Positions 17,717-25,949 of a DNA stretch of 48,198 bases are shown one piece after another (the first letter of the stretch is position 1; each line of letters begins with the position of its first letter). The stretch lies in contig ONCQ01000034.1 of assembly GCA_900316355.1 (NCBI GenBank), forward strand, positions 1 to 48,198. The letters run 5' to 3'. Source of the stretch: an uncultured Prevotellaceae bacterium (GTDB lineage Bacteria > Bacteroidota > Bacteroidia > Bacteroidales > Bacteroidaceae). Under the pieces are notes generated by a model. It worked only from the letters and a program-made list of their open reading frames with translations. It searched no databases and had not been told where the DNA came from. A program made the position numbers and the translations under genes.

Positions 17717-19996
17717 ATGAAAAAGATATTCGTATGCCTGATAACCTTCGGCATGGCCGCCTCCCAATGCCGTGCCGACAACAACACAATAGTCTCTCAG
17801 GAGAATCAGGGGGTAATCGTCAATGGTGTACCTTGGTTTGACCAGAACGACATTATCGTCAATGCCCACGGAGCGGGTATCGTGACGGACGGCGGGCGCT
17901 ACTGGCTCTTCGGGGAGTATAAGTTCGACACATCCAACGCGTTCCCCGGCTTTGGCTGTTATTCGTCCGATGACCTGGTCAACTGGCGTTTCGAAAGGGT
18001 GGTGCTGCCCGTTCAGAAGGATGGCGTGCTGGGACCGAACCGCGTAGGTGAGCGACCCAAGGTGATGCGTTGTCCGAAGACAGGTGAGTATGTCATGTTC
18101 GCTCATGCCGATGACTTGCGTTACATGGATCCGAATACGGTGGTTGCAACAAGCATGACTATCAATGGCGACTATGAGCTGAAAGGTACGCTGGAGTACA
18201 ATGGCAAGCCCATCCATAAGTGGGATATCGGTGTGTTCCAAGATGACGACGGGAAGGGCTATCTGCTGGTTCATCACGGTCCTATCTACAGGTTGAAGGA
18301 CAACTATCTTTCTGTCGATACGCTGGTTGCCAACGTCGAGGGAATGGGTGAGTCGCCTGCGATGTTCAAGAAAGACGGCATCTACTATCTGCTGACCTCT
18401 AATCTTACCAGTTGGGAGCGAAACGACAACTATTACTTCACGGCCACCGACATTGCCGGGCCATGGACACGTCAGGGATTATTCTGTCCCCAAGGAACGT
18501 TGACATGGAACTCTCAGACCACCAGCGTGCTGATGCTGCCCAACGGCACACCAATGTATATGGGGGACCGCTGGAGCTATCCCTATCAGGCATCTGCTGC
18601 CACCTACGTCTGGCTCCCATTGAAGGCTGTAGGCACAGAGCTGTCAATACCTGAGTATTGGCAGATGTGGTCGCCAACCAGTTGTCGTCCGTATGATTTC
18701 CCGAGCAGCCACCTACGGCAGCCCATACTTTTAAGTTCCAATCATCCAGGCGAAAGTGTCAGCCAATTGTTTAGGGGCAGACAAGTCGTGCTCGTTGGCA
18801 CTTCAAGTCCACATGGTGGCTATGCCAAAGTCACCATCACAGACAAGGATGGCATCAGTGTTCACTCCTCTTTAATCGACTTCTATAGTAAAGTGCCCGC
18901 TACAGGCTATCGTTTCGTTTCACCACGACTGCCCCTCGGTGAATATAGCATTAAAGTGGAGGTTACGGGCGAGCGCAGTAACTGGACCGACAAACGAAAG
19001 AACTTGTTCGGCACAGACGACTGTTACGTCGAAACCTCGGATTTGCTGGTTATAGCTCATCCTATTGGAGCACAGGAGGTTGAGGACACACATGGCGGCT
19101 ACCTCTTCGCCTACTTCACCAACAACACGACTGAGGGGCAACAGGTGAGCTATGCCCTGAGCCGCAACGGCCTGGACTTTGAGCCGCTCAACGAAGGGCG
19201 GCCAGTCATCGCCAGCGACACCATCAGCCGCAGCGGAGGTGTGCGAGACCCACACTTGCTGCGCACCCCTGACGGCTGGTTCCTCATGGTGCTCACCGAC
19301 ATGGACTGGCAGCAGGGCAAATGGTCGTGCCGTGGCATCGTCATGATGCGTTCACGCGACCTTATTCATTGGCAACACCAAACGGTTCATTTTCCAGAGC
19401 GGTATGCCAATACCATCTTCGCCCAAGCCGATGCTGTTTGGGCACCACAGACACTCTACGACCCCACGAAAGGGAAATACATGGTGTACTTTTCGCTACA
19501 TTCTCCGAAAGACGGTCCTTTCCCCCGCGATGCTGTTTACTACGCCTACGCTAACAGCGACTTCAGCGATTTAGAGGATGAACCGCAGTCCCTCTTCAAC
19601 TATCCAGACCCAACGATAGACACCGATATTGTGCAGGACGACGAGGGTATGTATCACCTTTTCTTCAATACCTGGGGAGCAGAGGGCCTTCAGCGCCGTC
19701 AGTATATCTTCACTGACCTTCACGACCAAAGCACATGGACGCTCGTACCCGGTCGCATGCAACCTAACAACATCGCTTCCGAGGGTTCCACAGCCTACCT
19801 GCTCGCCGACGGCACCTGGCTCCTGGGCTACGACTGCTTCCAGGCAGGCTTCTACCAGATATGCCGCACCGATGACTGGCGAACGTTCCAATTGCAGCGC
19901 GAGACCAAGACAACGGGGGCTTTCACCCCGCGCCACGGTTCCGTGTTGCGCATCACTGAAAAAGAGTATTGCCTACTGAAAGAAGCCTTTGATTAA
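17717..19996 (+). CDS. Tandem double-GH43 protein
   Basis: A 759-residue protein with two GH43-type propellers in one chain. After a signal peptide (MKKIFVCLITFGMAASQCRA), the first propeller (about 30-320) opens with VNAHGAGI (H51), GRYWLFGEYKF and VGERPKVMR, resembling GH43_24/34, which lacks the usual Asp base. A beta linker (about 330-440) follows. The second propeller (about 445-755) has VRDPHLL (D511, likely base), DPTIDTDIV (D635/D637) and ASEGSTAYLL (E689, likely acid), the canonical GH43 triad as found in arabinofuranosidase/xylosidase-like members. It may remove two different sugars from one branched substrate. It lacks the sorting-like tail of its neighbours, so it may stay periplasmic. 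It is co-transcribed with 15515-17701. Confidence 0.8.
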   Translation: MKKIFVCLITFGMAASQCRADNNTIVSQENQGVIVNGVPWFDQNDIIVNAHGAGIVTDGGRYWLFGEYKFDTSNAFPGFGCYSSDDLVNWRFERVVLPVQKDGVLGPNRVGERPKVMRCPKTGEYVMFAHADDLRYMDPNTVVATSMTINGDYELKGTLEYNGKPIHKWDIGVFQDDDGKGYLLVHHGPIYRLKDNYLSVDTLVANVEGMGESPAMFKKDGIYYLLTSNLTSWERNDNYYFTATDIAGPWTRQGLFCPQGTLTWNSQTTSVLMLPNGTPMYMGDRWSYPYQASAATYVWLPLKAVGTELSIPEYWQMWSPTSCRPYDFPSSHLRQPILLSSNHPGESVSQLFRGRQVVLVGTSSPHGGYAKVTITDKDGISVHSSLIDFYSKVPATGYRFVSPRLPLGEYSIKVEVTGERSNWTDKRKNLFGTDDCYVETSDLLVIAHPIGAQEVEDTHGGYLFAYFTNNTTEGQQVSYALSRNGLDFEPLNEGRPVIASDTISRSGGVRDPHLLRTPDGWFLMVLTDMDWQQGKWSCRGIVMMRSRDLIHWQHQTVHFPERYANTIFAQADAVWAPQTLYDPTKGKYMVYFSLHSPKDGPFPRDAVYYAYANSDFSDLEDEPQSLFNYPDPTIDTDIVQDDEGMYHLFFNTWGAEGLQRRQYIFTDLHDQSTWTLVPGRMQPNNIASEGSTAYLLADGTWLLGYDCFQAGFYQICRTDDWRTFQLQRETKTTGAFTPRHGSVLRITEKEYCLLKEAFD

Positions 19997-20025
19997 CACA
20001 AAGCTCTGCATTTATAAATACAAAG

Positions 20026-20110
20026 AGGTCAAGAATCGTACAATTCATCGATTTTTGACCTCTTTTGTTGAATAGTGAACCTCGGTGCATCAGAGAGGAA
20101 GTACTTTTGC
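20026..20110 (+). promoter_or_regulatory. Operator-promoter P4 (regulon site)
   Basis: Left half-site AGGTCAAGAATCG (20026-20038), 10-bp spacer, right half-site CGATTTTTGACCT (20049-20061), 12 of 13 positions symmetric, then exactly 44 bp to TTTG at 20106-20109 (TACTTTTG). A third half-site (GTGAACCTC) ends 21 bp after the right one. It lies 29 bases after the stop of the double-GH43 gene and could also terminate that transcript. It drives the GH128-like gene. Confidence 0.7.
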
Positions 20111-20158
20111 AGCGGAAACGAAAACGATAACGAAAACCTAAATAAACTTTTCAACGCA

Positions 20159-23100
20159 ATGAAACGAACTGCACTCATCCTCGCCTTGCTCATCTGCACA
20201 GGCCATTTTTCACTTTTCACGTTTAATTTTTCGCTCAGCCCGGTCGCTGCACAAGACTTCGACTGGACGGCAAAGATCAAGAATCCGAGCTTCGAAAGCG
20301 GCACGGCAAAGTGGACGCTGCAAAAGAGTGTCTCGGGGTGGGAGGATATGAAAATCACTTCAGGAGATGCCACCGACGGCGACAAGCACTACAACCTATG
20401 GGCACAGAAGGTGACAAGCCTCAACCTGTATCAGGAACTGACACTGCCCGCAGGCCATTACAAGCTGTCGGCCCAGATGAAGACGAACACGCAGGGACTC
20501 TCCGACCAGCACGTGTATGTCCGCACAGGTGCGGGTACTATTAATTCTTTTAACCTCAGCAAGAATGACTACACGTGGGAGACGCTCACGGTCAGCTTCA
20601 CGCTTGAGGCAGAAGGAACGGTGACCATCGGTGCCGCTTCCACGGGCAACGGCACGAACGAGAAGGGGTGGTTCTGCATCGATGACTTCCGACTCTATGG
20701 CGACCGCGAGGTGGAGGGCGACATTGCGATGACGCTGGAGCAGGTGACGCAGGCGATGACGCTCACAGGGGCATCGGAGCTGCACATCACCGGCACTAAG
20801 CCTTTCACCACGACGGGCAGCATAGACATCACTGGCACGGAGCATTCTGTGCTGTTCTTCGACAACCTGCGCCCGTCAGAGGCCAAGAAGTATCTCGCAT
20901 ACGTGAAGATTAACGGAGAGAAGGCAACAGCGGAGAAGAACTGCCAACTGCGTCTCTACGACCACGGCACCGTGCTCTACCCCTACGGCAAGGAGAACAA
21001 GAACGCGACGGGCTTCCATCCGCTGACGGTCTATACGGAGCAGTACTGCCAGGGCGAGGCGTGCGAAACTTTCGGCATCGAGAACACCAAGGGTTTCATG
21101 AACACGCTCACCGACGAGACGCTGAACAACCGCATCCGCTCGTTCCGACTGAAGCGCGGCTACATGGTGACCTTCGCCATCGGAGAGGCCGGCTGGGGCT
21201 ATCAGCGTTGCTTCATTGCCGACAGCGAGGATCTCATTGTCAATACGCTGCCCGCCATCCTCGACCAGCGCATCTCCTCCTACCGCGTGTTCCGCTGGGA
21301 CAACGTGGGCAAGAACGGCGTGGCCAACATCCTCGACACGAACAACCTGAAGAAGCTCAACTGCACGTGGACTTACGCCTGGGGGGTGGGTCAGAGCCTC
21401 GGCTCGGATTATGAGTGCGTGCCCCACATGAACAACCTCTGGAGCACCACCGACCAGCAGCTGGGTCAGAACAACCAGTCGCCCAACCTGAAGACCGACA
21501 ACGAGCCGGCCAACAGCGCCGATCCCTATCCCGCCACCGTGGCACAGGAACTGGAACGCTGGCCGCAGCTGATGCGCACAGGCCGACGTCTGCTCTCGCC
21601 CTCATCGTTCGACAGCGGCGAGTGGTTCCATCAGCAGTTCTTCGACTCTATCGATGCCCGTGGCTGGCGTTGCGACGTGGTGGATATCCACTGCTACTGG
21701 AACGAGGGCAACTTCAATAACATCCGCTCGAGCTGGGCCGACAAGTACCATCGCCCCGTGTGGATTACCGAGTTCATCTGGGGCGCATCGTGGAGCGGCG
21801 GCTTCGGCATCTTCGATGTGGCTACCACCAACGAGGAGCGCGGCAATCCCTCGGCTGCTACATTGGAGAAGAATAAAGAGGTGTGTGCCCGCATCTGGGA
21901 GAACCTGAACGGTCAGGACTGCGTGGAGCGCTATGCCTACTGGAACGACGAGTGGCCCTGCTCGAAGATTCTGTGGAACGGCAACCTGACACCTGCAGGC
22001 GAATACTATGCAAAGATGAAGACTGGCACGGGCTATAACCCCAACTACGACTATGCTCCGCGTGAGTGGCGCTGTCAGGCTGCCAAGAGTCTGCTGGCCA
22101 CCTACGATGCCGAGAAGGCCGCTTGCGTAGTGGAGTGGCAGTCAATGGACTGTGACCTGGCCGAGAGCATCACCTTGCAACGACGCGAGGGAACGGGGGC
22201 TTGGCAGGATGTGAAGACATGGGAACGACCCGACTTCGTGGATTTCAACTATGAGGACACCGATGTCAATGGCGACAAGGACTACTCATACCGCGTGGTG
22301 GAAAAGACCTGGAAGAACAAGACCCTCACGTCGGGAGCCGTCTCGATGTCGCGCTACCTCATCAACGGTAGCATCAATGCTGAGAGCAAGACCAGCATCA
22401 AGGGCTGGACGTGCGAGCGCAATGCCAAGAACGGCAACACCAAGGCCGACGGCGGCGACACCTATTTCGAGGTGTGGGACACCAACGCTGCCGACATCGA
22501 CTTCAACTACTATCAGGACGTGACGGGTCTGCCCGCAGGCGTCTATCAGTTGGAGGCTGCCTGCTTCAACTCCACCGACGGTGTGAGCGGGGCAACCGTC
22601 AACGGGCACATGGGTCTTTATGCCGAGGCCGACGGGGTACTCTATTTCTCGCCCGTCACTCGTAACGGACAGATCAACTACAGCCAAATGACAATCGTGG
22701 AGCGTATCATCGTTCGCGACGGGAAAATGCGTGTAGGCATCCGCAACATTGGCCGAATGAGTGCCCGCTGGGCAGGTGCTGACAACTTCCGCCTGACGTA
22801 TCTGGGTACAGAGGACGAGGTGCTCGCCGGTTCTGCCGACGAGGTTATCCGAGCTGCAGGCGAAGCCCTGATAGCCGTATTCCCTGAAAAGGAAAACGGC
22901 GAGCGCGATGCCTCCGGTTTCATCATGAATGCCGACTGCGCCCGCAGCACCACAACCTTCTGGACGGTCAATAACCTCGGCATTACCAGCGGACAGGCTT
23001 GGGACGGCAACAGCGATAATAAGTACTTCGACAAGTGGAACAGTGGCTCGCTCAACTCGTCGATGCAGCAGACCATCGTGGGCCTGCCCGCCGGACAGTA

Positions 23101-23521
23101 TCGCCTCAGTGCCCTCATGCGTGGCACACCGGGCATCAACCTCACACTCCGCGCCACCCACAAAGATGTGGACGGCAAGACCAAGAGCTACAACAAGACC
23201 ATCAAGGGTCAGGACGGCAACACCATCGCCGGCAGCGACTACCAGCGTGGCTGGCTGAAGGTAGAGACCGACATCATCGACATTGCTCAGGGTGACCAAC
23301 TTATCGTGGGAGCCTCGACCTCGGCCAGCCAGACGGCATGGTGGAGCGTGGACCACTTCCAACTGACATACATTGGTAGTGGTGTTCCCAACGGCATCAG
23401 CGGCCAAGTCGTAAATAGTCAATCGTCCAATAGTCAATGCTATGACCTGCAGGGTCGTCGGCTCACAAACATCCCACAGCGAGGAATCTACATCATTAAC
23501 GGCAAGAAATATCTGCGATAA
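20159..23521 (+). CDS. Secreted GH128-like (Asl1-type) glycan hydrolase
   Basis: A 1120-residue secreted enzyme. The signal peptide (about 1-36) is unusual: its core (HFSLFTFNFSLS) is encoded by a TTTTTCACTTTTCAC-type repeat. An N-terminal carbohydrate-binding-like domain (about 38-185) leads to a catalytic region (about 400-620) with the Asl1/GH128 pattern: YECVPHMNN, KTDNEPA (E449, likely acid/base), VVDIHCYW, PVWITEFIWG (E538, likely nucleophile). GH128 members are endo-beta-1,3-glucanases; related activity on beta-1,3-galactan is conceivable. An FN3-like segment (about 640-735), two more beta domains (about 740-885 and 920-1085) and a sorting-like end (YDLQGRRL...GIYIINGKK) follow. The ATG at 20159 is 49 bases below the P4 box. 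Single-gene transcript ending at a hairpin. Confidence 0.85.
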   Translation: MKRTALILALLICTGHFSLFTFNFSLSPVAAQDFDWTAKIKNPSFESGTAKWTLQKSVSGWEDMKITSGDATDGDKHYNLWAQKVTSLNLYQELTLPAGHYKLSAQMKTNTQGLSDQHVYVRTGAGTINSFNLSKNDYTWETLTVSFTLEAEGTVTIGAASTGNGTNEKGWFCIDDFRLYGDREVEGDIAMTLEQVTQAMTLTGASELHITGTKPFTTTGSIDITGTEHSVLFFDNLRPSEAKKYLAYVKINGEKATAEKNCQLRLYDHGTVLYPYGKENKNATGFHPLTVYTEQYCQGEACETFGIENTKGFMNTLTDETLNNRIRSFRLKRGYMVTFAIGEAGWGYQRCFIADSEDLIVNTLPAILDQRISSYRVFRWDNVGKNGVANILDTNNLKKLNCTWTYAWGVGQSLGSDYECVPHMNNLWSTTDQQLGQNNQSPNLKTDNEPANSADPYPATVAQELERWPQLMRTGRRLLSPSSFDSGEWFHQQFFDSIDARGWRCDVVDIHCYWNEGNFNNIRSSWADKYHRPVWITEFIWGASWSGGFGIFDVATTNEERGNPSAATLEKNKEVCARIWENLNGQDCVERYAYWNDEWPCSKILWNGNLTPAGEYYAKMKTGTGYNPNYDYAPREWRCQAAKSLLATYDAEKAACVVEWQSMDCDLAESITLQRREGTGAWQDVKTWERPDFVDFNYEDTDVNGDKDYSYRVVEKTWKNKTLTSGAVSMSRYLINGSINAESKTSIKGWTCERNAKNGNTKADGGDTYFEVWDTNAADIDFNYYQDVTGLPAGVYQLEAACFNSTDGVSGATVNGHMGLYAEADGVLYFSPVTRNGQINYSQMTIVERIIVRDGKMRVGIRNIGRMSARWAGADNFRLTYLGTEDEVLAGSADEVIRAAGEALIAVFPEKENGERDASGFIMNADCARSTTTFWTVNNLGITSGQAWDGNSDNKYFDKWNSGSLNSSMQQTIVGLPAGQYRLSALMRGTPGINLTLRATHKDVDGKTKSYNKTIKGQDGNTIAGSDYQRGWLKVETDIIDIAQGDQLIVGASTSASQTAWWSVDHFQLTYIGSGVPNGISGQVVNSQSSNSQCYDLQGRRLTNIPQRGIYIINGKKYLR

Positions 23522-23543
23522 AAGAGTTGCTGACAATTTATTA

Positions 23544-23588
23544 AGGTCTGACTCTTTCCTTAGAGGGAACGGTCAGATCTTTCTTCTT
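23544..23588 (+). terminator. Intrinsic terminator after the GH128-like gene
   Basis: AGGTCTGAC (23544-23552) pairs with GTCAGATCT (23572-23580), one G-T pair, with further TTCC/GGAA pairing inside. TTCTTCTT follows. It lies 23 bases after the stop and ends the carbohydrate locus. Confidence 0.65.
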
Positions 23589-23776
23589 GCCACTCCCTTG
23601 TTACTCCCTTCCATCTCCCTTCCATCGTCGAGTCATCTACAAGCCATCTCCGAGGGTTCTACGCCTACGCTCGGCCTACGCTACGATATCGCTTGGATAT
23701 CTCTACGATATAGATACAATGACTACCTAAGGAATACTAAAGGAGCACCTCTTTCGCTAATAAATCCCAAATCTTT
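23589..23776. other. Intergenic stretch without a recognisable gene
   Basis: Apart from terminators and a promoter at its ends, the 304 bases between 23521 and 23826 hold short internally repeated tracts (CTACGCTACGATATCG and GATATCTCTACGATATAG variants near 23665-23720). I see no coding frame with a family match. Confidence 0.4.
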
Positions 23777-23806
23777 CCCCGTATTCGCACGAGTACGGGG
23801 ATTTTT
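23777..23806 (+). terminator. Intrinsic terminator upstream of the redox operon
   Basis: CCCCGTA (23777-23783) pairs with TACGGGG (23794-23800), with extra TCG/CGA pairing within, followed by ATTTTTT (23801-23807). It lies only a few bases before the next promoter, insulating the redox operon from upstream transcription. Confidence 0.7.
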
Positions 23807-23809
23807 TCG

Positions 23810-23817
23810 TATCTTCG
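23810..23817 (+). promoter_or_regulatory. Candidate promoter of the redox operon
   Basis: TATCTTCG is one base off TAnnTTTG and lies directly after the terminator and 8 bases before the ATG at 23826, implying a very short leader. No clear -33 TTTG is seen within the terminator sequence. Confidence 0.4.
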
Positions 23818-23825
23818 CAGCCTGT

Positions 23826-24119
23826 ATGACCAGGATTGAGCGAGAGAAGCAGACCGTCTGCAAGATGATAGAGCTGTACTGTCGTCATCATCTCAAGCAG
23901 AACAGAATGCCGGATGAATATCAGCATCTGGCAGAGTTTGCTTGTCGCCGTCTCGACCATTGTAAGTATGGTGAGCAAAAGACCGCTTGTAAGAACTGCC
24001 CAACTCACTGTTATGCGCCAAAAGAGCGTGAACAGATTCGTGAAATCATTCGCTGGGCAGGGCCAAGAATGTTATTCTATTCGCCAGTTGAAGCCATAAA
24101 GCATTTCTTGTATAAATAA
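23826..24119 (+). CDS. YgbA_NO family (nitrous-oxide-stimulated promoter) protein
   Basis: A 97-residue cytoplasmic protein rich in cysteine: MIELYCRHHLKQN, EFACRRLDHCKYG, KTACKNCPTHCY and the end RWAGPRMLFYSP. This matches the family named after its nitric-oxide-responsive promoter (enterobacterial YgbA). The clustered cysteines suggest metal or Fe-S binding; the molecular role is not established. The ATG at 23826 is preferred because it follows the terminator and promoter; the frame stays open upstream without family similarity. The next gene starts 18 bases after its stop. First gene of an operon of redox-type genes. Confidence 0.8.
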   Translation: MTRIEREKQTVCKMIELYCRHHLKQNRMPDEYQHLAEFACRRLDHCKYGEQKTACKNCPTHCYAPKEREQIREIIRWAGPRMLFYSPVEAIKHFLYK

Positions 24120-24137
24120 AATAAGTATTAGTAAAAT

Positions 24138-24539
24138 ATGATAAAGTTAATAGCAATTCCAGCACGTGATGGTATGGTGGATGACCACTTCGGCCATTGT
24201 GCCTATTATACCGTAGTAACACTCGATGAACAGAACCAGGTAGTCAAGCAAGAGCGTCTGGATACCCCTGAAGGATGCGGATGCAAGTCGAACATTGCAT
24301 CTGTCATGCAGGAGATGGGTATCACCCTCATGCTGGCAGGTAACATGGGTATGGGAGCCTACAACAAACTTTCTGCTCATGGCATCTCAGTCATCAGAGG
24401 CTGTCACGGTTCTGTAGATGATGTGCTGAAGGCATATCAGAATGGCGAGCTGAAAGATTCGCTTGAATCCTGCGAACATCACGATTGCAACCATCATGAA
24501 GAAAAGCCTGTGTACTACGTTCCGTCGTTTGGCAAATGA
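24138..24539 (+). CDS. NifX/NifB-type Fe-Mo cluster-binding domain protein
   Basis: A 133-residue protein of the dinitrogenase Fe-Mo cofactor fold (PF02579): MIKLIAIPARDGMVDDHFGHCAYYTV at the start, GCGCKSNIASVMQEMGITLMLAGNMGMGAYNKL in the middle, then a His/Cys tail (CEHHDCNHHEE) that may bind metal. Outside nitrogenase clusters such proteins are thought to bind or carry metal clusters; no nitrogenase genes are present here. Its stop overlaps the next start (ATGA). Confidence 0.85.
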   Translation: MIKLIAIPARDGMVDDHFGHCAYYTVVTLDEQNQVVKQERLDTPEGCGCKSNIASVMQEMGITLMLAGNMGMGAYNKLSAHGISVIRGCHGSVDDVLKAYQNGELKDSLESCEHHDCNHHEEKPVYYVPSFGK

Positions 24540-25330
24540 AGTGGACGGTATTATCAGATAATCGCACTTGCAACGACCAACTCCAGACAGAGCATGGCCT
24601 GTCCATCCTGTTAGAGACAAAGAAGCATCGCATCTTGCTTGATACAGGAGCAAGCGATGTGTTTATCCGTAATGCAGAGCGATTGAGCCTCGACCTCAGT
24701 ACGGTGGATTATGTGTTCATCTCCCACGGACACAGCGACCATGCAGGAGGGCTAAAACACTTCATGGAGATTAATGACAAAGCTAAAGTCATTGTGTCGC
24801 CTGATGCTCTCAAAGGCAGATTCTTCTCTAAGCGTCGATACCTACACAGCATAACTACCGAATGGCCGGAGATTCCGCAAGAGCGATTACTGAAGATTGA
24901 GCATAGTGAAAGCATTGGCGACGACATATTCATCATAGCACACATACCCCAGATTCACCCGATGCCAGAGGGGAATCAGCACTTGTTCGTAGAAAAATCA
25001 GATGGTAGCTATATAAACGATGATTTCCGTCACGAGCTGGCACTATACACTGATGGATTACTCTTTACTGGTTGTGCTCATAGCGGCTTGGAGAACATCA
25101 TTGCTGCATGTCCATTCCCTGTGAATACCGTCGTGGGAGGATTCCATCTGCTCGACAATCATGAGAGTGAAGACAAACTCTCAGAACTGGCCTATAGGTT
25201 GACAGATGCCTATCCCCAGACACATTTCTACACCAGCCATTGCACGGGAGATACCACATTTTCGACTCTGAAGGCAGTAATGGGCGAACAACTTCATGCT
25301 TTCTCCTGTGGAACAACAAATAACAAATGA
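24536..25330 (+). CDS. MBL-fold metallo-hydrolase
   Basis: A 264-residue cytoplasmic metallo-beta-lactamase-fold protein. The metal-binding motif HGHSDH occupies residues 64-69, preceded by LLETKKHRILLDTGAS and followed later by GLLFTGCAHSGLENI and VVGGFHLLD. The overall pattern resembles the subgroup containing dihydropteridine-type and MptA-like hydrolases (often annotated 7,8-dihydropterin-6-yl-methyl-4-(beta-D-ribofuranosyl)aminobenzene 5'-phosphate synthase). The substrate cannot be told from sequence. Both ends overlap neighbours by ATGA, implying translational coupling. Confidence 0.85.
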   Translation: MKWTVLSDNRTCNDQLQTEHGLSILLETKKHRILLDTGASDVFIRNAERLSLDLSTVDYVFISHGHSDHAGGLKHFMEINDKAKVIVSPDALKGRFFSKRRYLHSITTEWPEIPQERLLKIEHSESIGDDIFIIAHIPQIHPMPEGNQHLFVEKSDGSYINDDFRHELALYTDGLLFTGCAHSGLENIIAACPFPVNTVVGGFHLLDNHESEDKLSELAYRLTDAYPQTHFYTSHCTGDTTFSTLKAVMGEQLHAFSCGTTNNK

Positions 25331-25722
25331 GTAATATGAAGATAGATCACGTAGCACTATATTGCCTGGACTTGGAAGGGATGAAAGAGTTCTTCATTCG
25401 TTACTTCAAGGGTGTGTCTAATGAAATGTACCATAATCCCAAGACAGGGCTAAAGACGTACATTCTGAGTTTTCAAGACTCCGATGCAAGACTGGAACTG
25501 ATGACGCGGTCAGAGGTAAAGGATGAAGCGGAAAACATCTACCGTCAGGGCTTCATCCACCTGTCCTTCTCGGTCGGATCAAAAGAGAAAGTGGACAGCC
25601 TTACAAAGGTTCTGAATGAAGATGGTTACAAAGTATTGAGTGGGCCACGTACAACTGGTGACGGCTACTATGAGAGCTGCATCGTTGGGCCGGAGAAAGT
25701 CTTATTGGAAATAACAGTATGA
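25327..25722 (+). CDS. VOC family (glyoxalase/bleomycin-resistance fold) protein
   Basis: A 131-residue protein with the paired beta-alpha-beta units of the vicinal oxygen chelate fold: KIDHVALYCLDLEGMKEFF at the start, LSFQDSDARLELM, FIHLSFSVGSKEKVDSL in the second half and GPEKVLLEIT at the end. The H-x-A start and final E are consistent with a metal site. Substrate unknown. It overlaps both neighbours by ATGA. Confidence 0.8.
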   Translation: MSNMKIDHVALYCLDLEGMKEFFIRYFKGVSNEMYHNPKTGLKTYILSFQDSDARLELMTRSEVKDEAENIYRQGFIHLSFSVGSKEKVDSLTKVLNEDGYKVLSGPRTTGDGYYESCIVGPEKVLLEITV

Positions 25723-25949
25723 TGGCTATCGATACAACAGATATGTGCTCTCACCTGCAACGGAAGCTATTTGATGAAGATGGCATCTATCATCATCTTT
25801 GGCTTGCCATGCAGGATGATCCAGAACTGACGGCAGTAGTCCGCTCACGCCAGCTTCATATCTATCGTAACGGTAAGAAGGTGTTAGTGCTGGCTGGAAA
25901 GGCCGCACCAAAGATTATCCGTGAGGACAGAATCTGTGAAATGATATGA
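25719..25949 (+). CDS. Small protein of unknown function
   Basis: A 76-residue protein with the core VVRSRQLHIYRNGKKVLVLAGKAAPKIIREDRI, a short beta-hairpin followed by a basic helix. I do not recognise the family. Overlapping ATGA start and stop on both sides place it firmly in the operon. Confidence 0.6.
   Translation: MMAIDTTDMCSHLQRKLFDEDGIYHHLWLAMQDDPELTAVVRSRQLHIYRNGKKVLVLAGKAAPKIIREDRICEMI

Noticed and set aside
24138..24539. Evidence for nitrogen fixation from the NifX-like gene
   Set aside because: This domain is widespread outside nitrogenase clusters and no nif structural genes are present.
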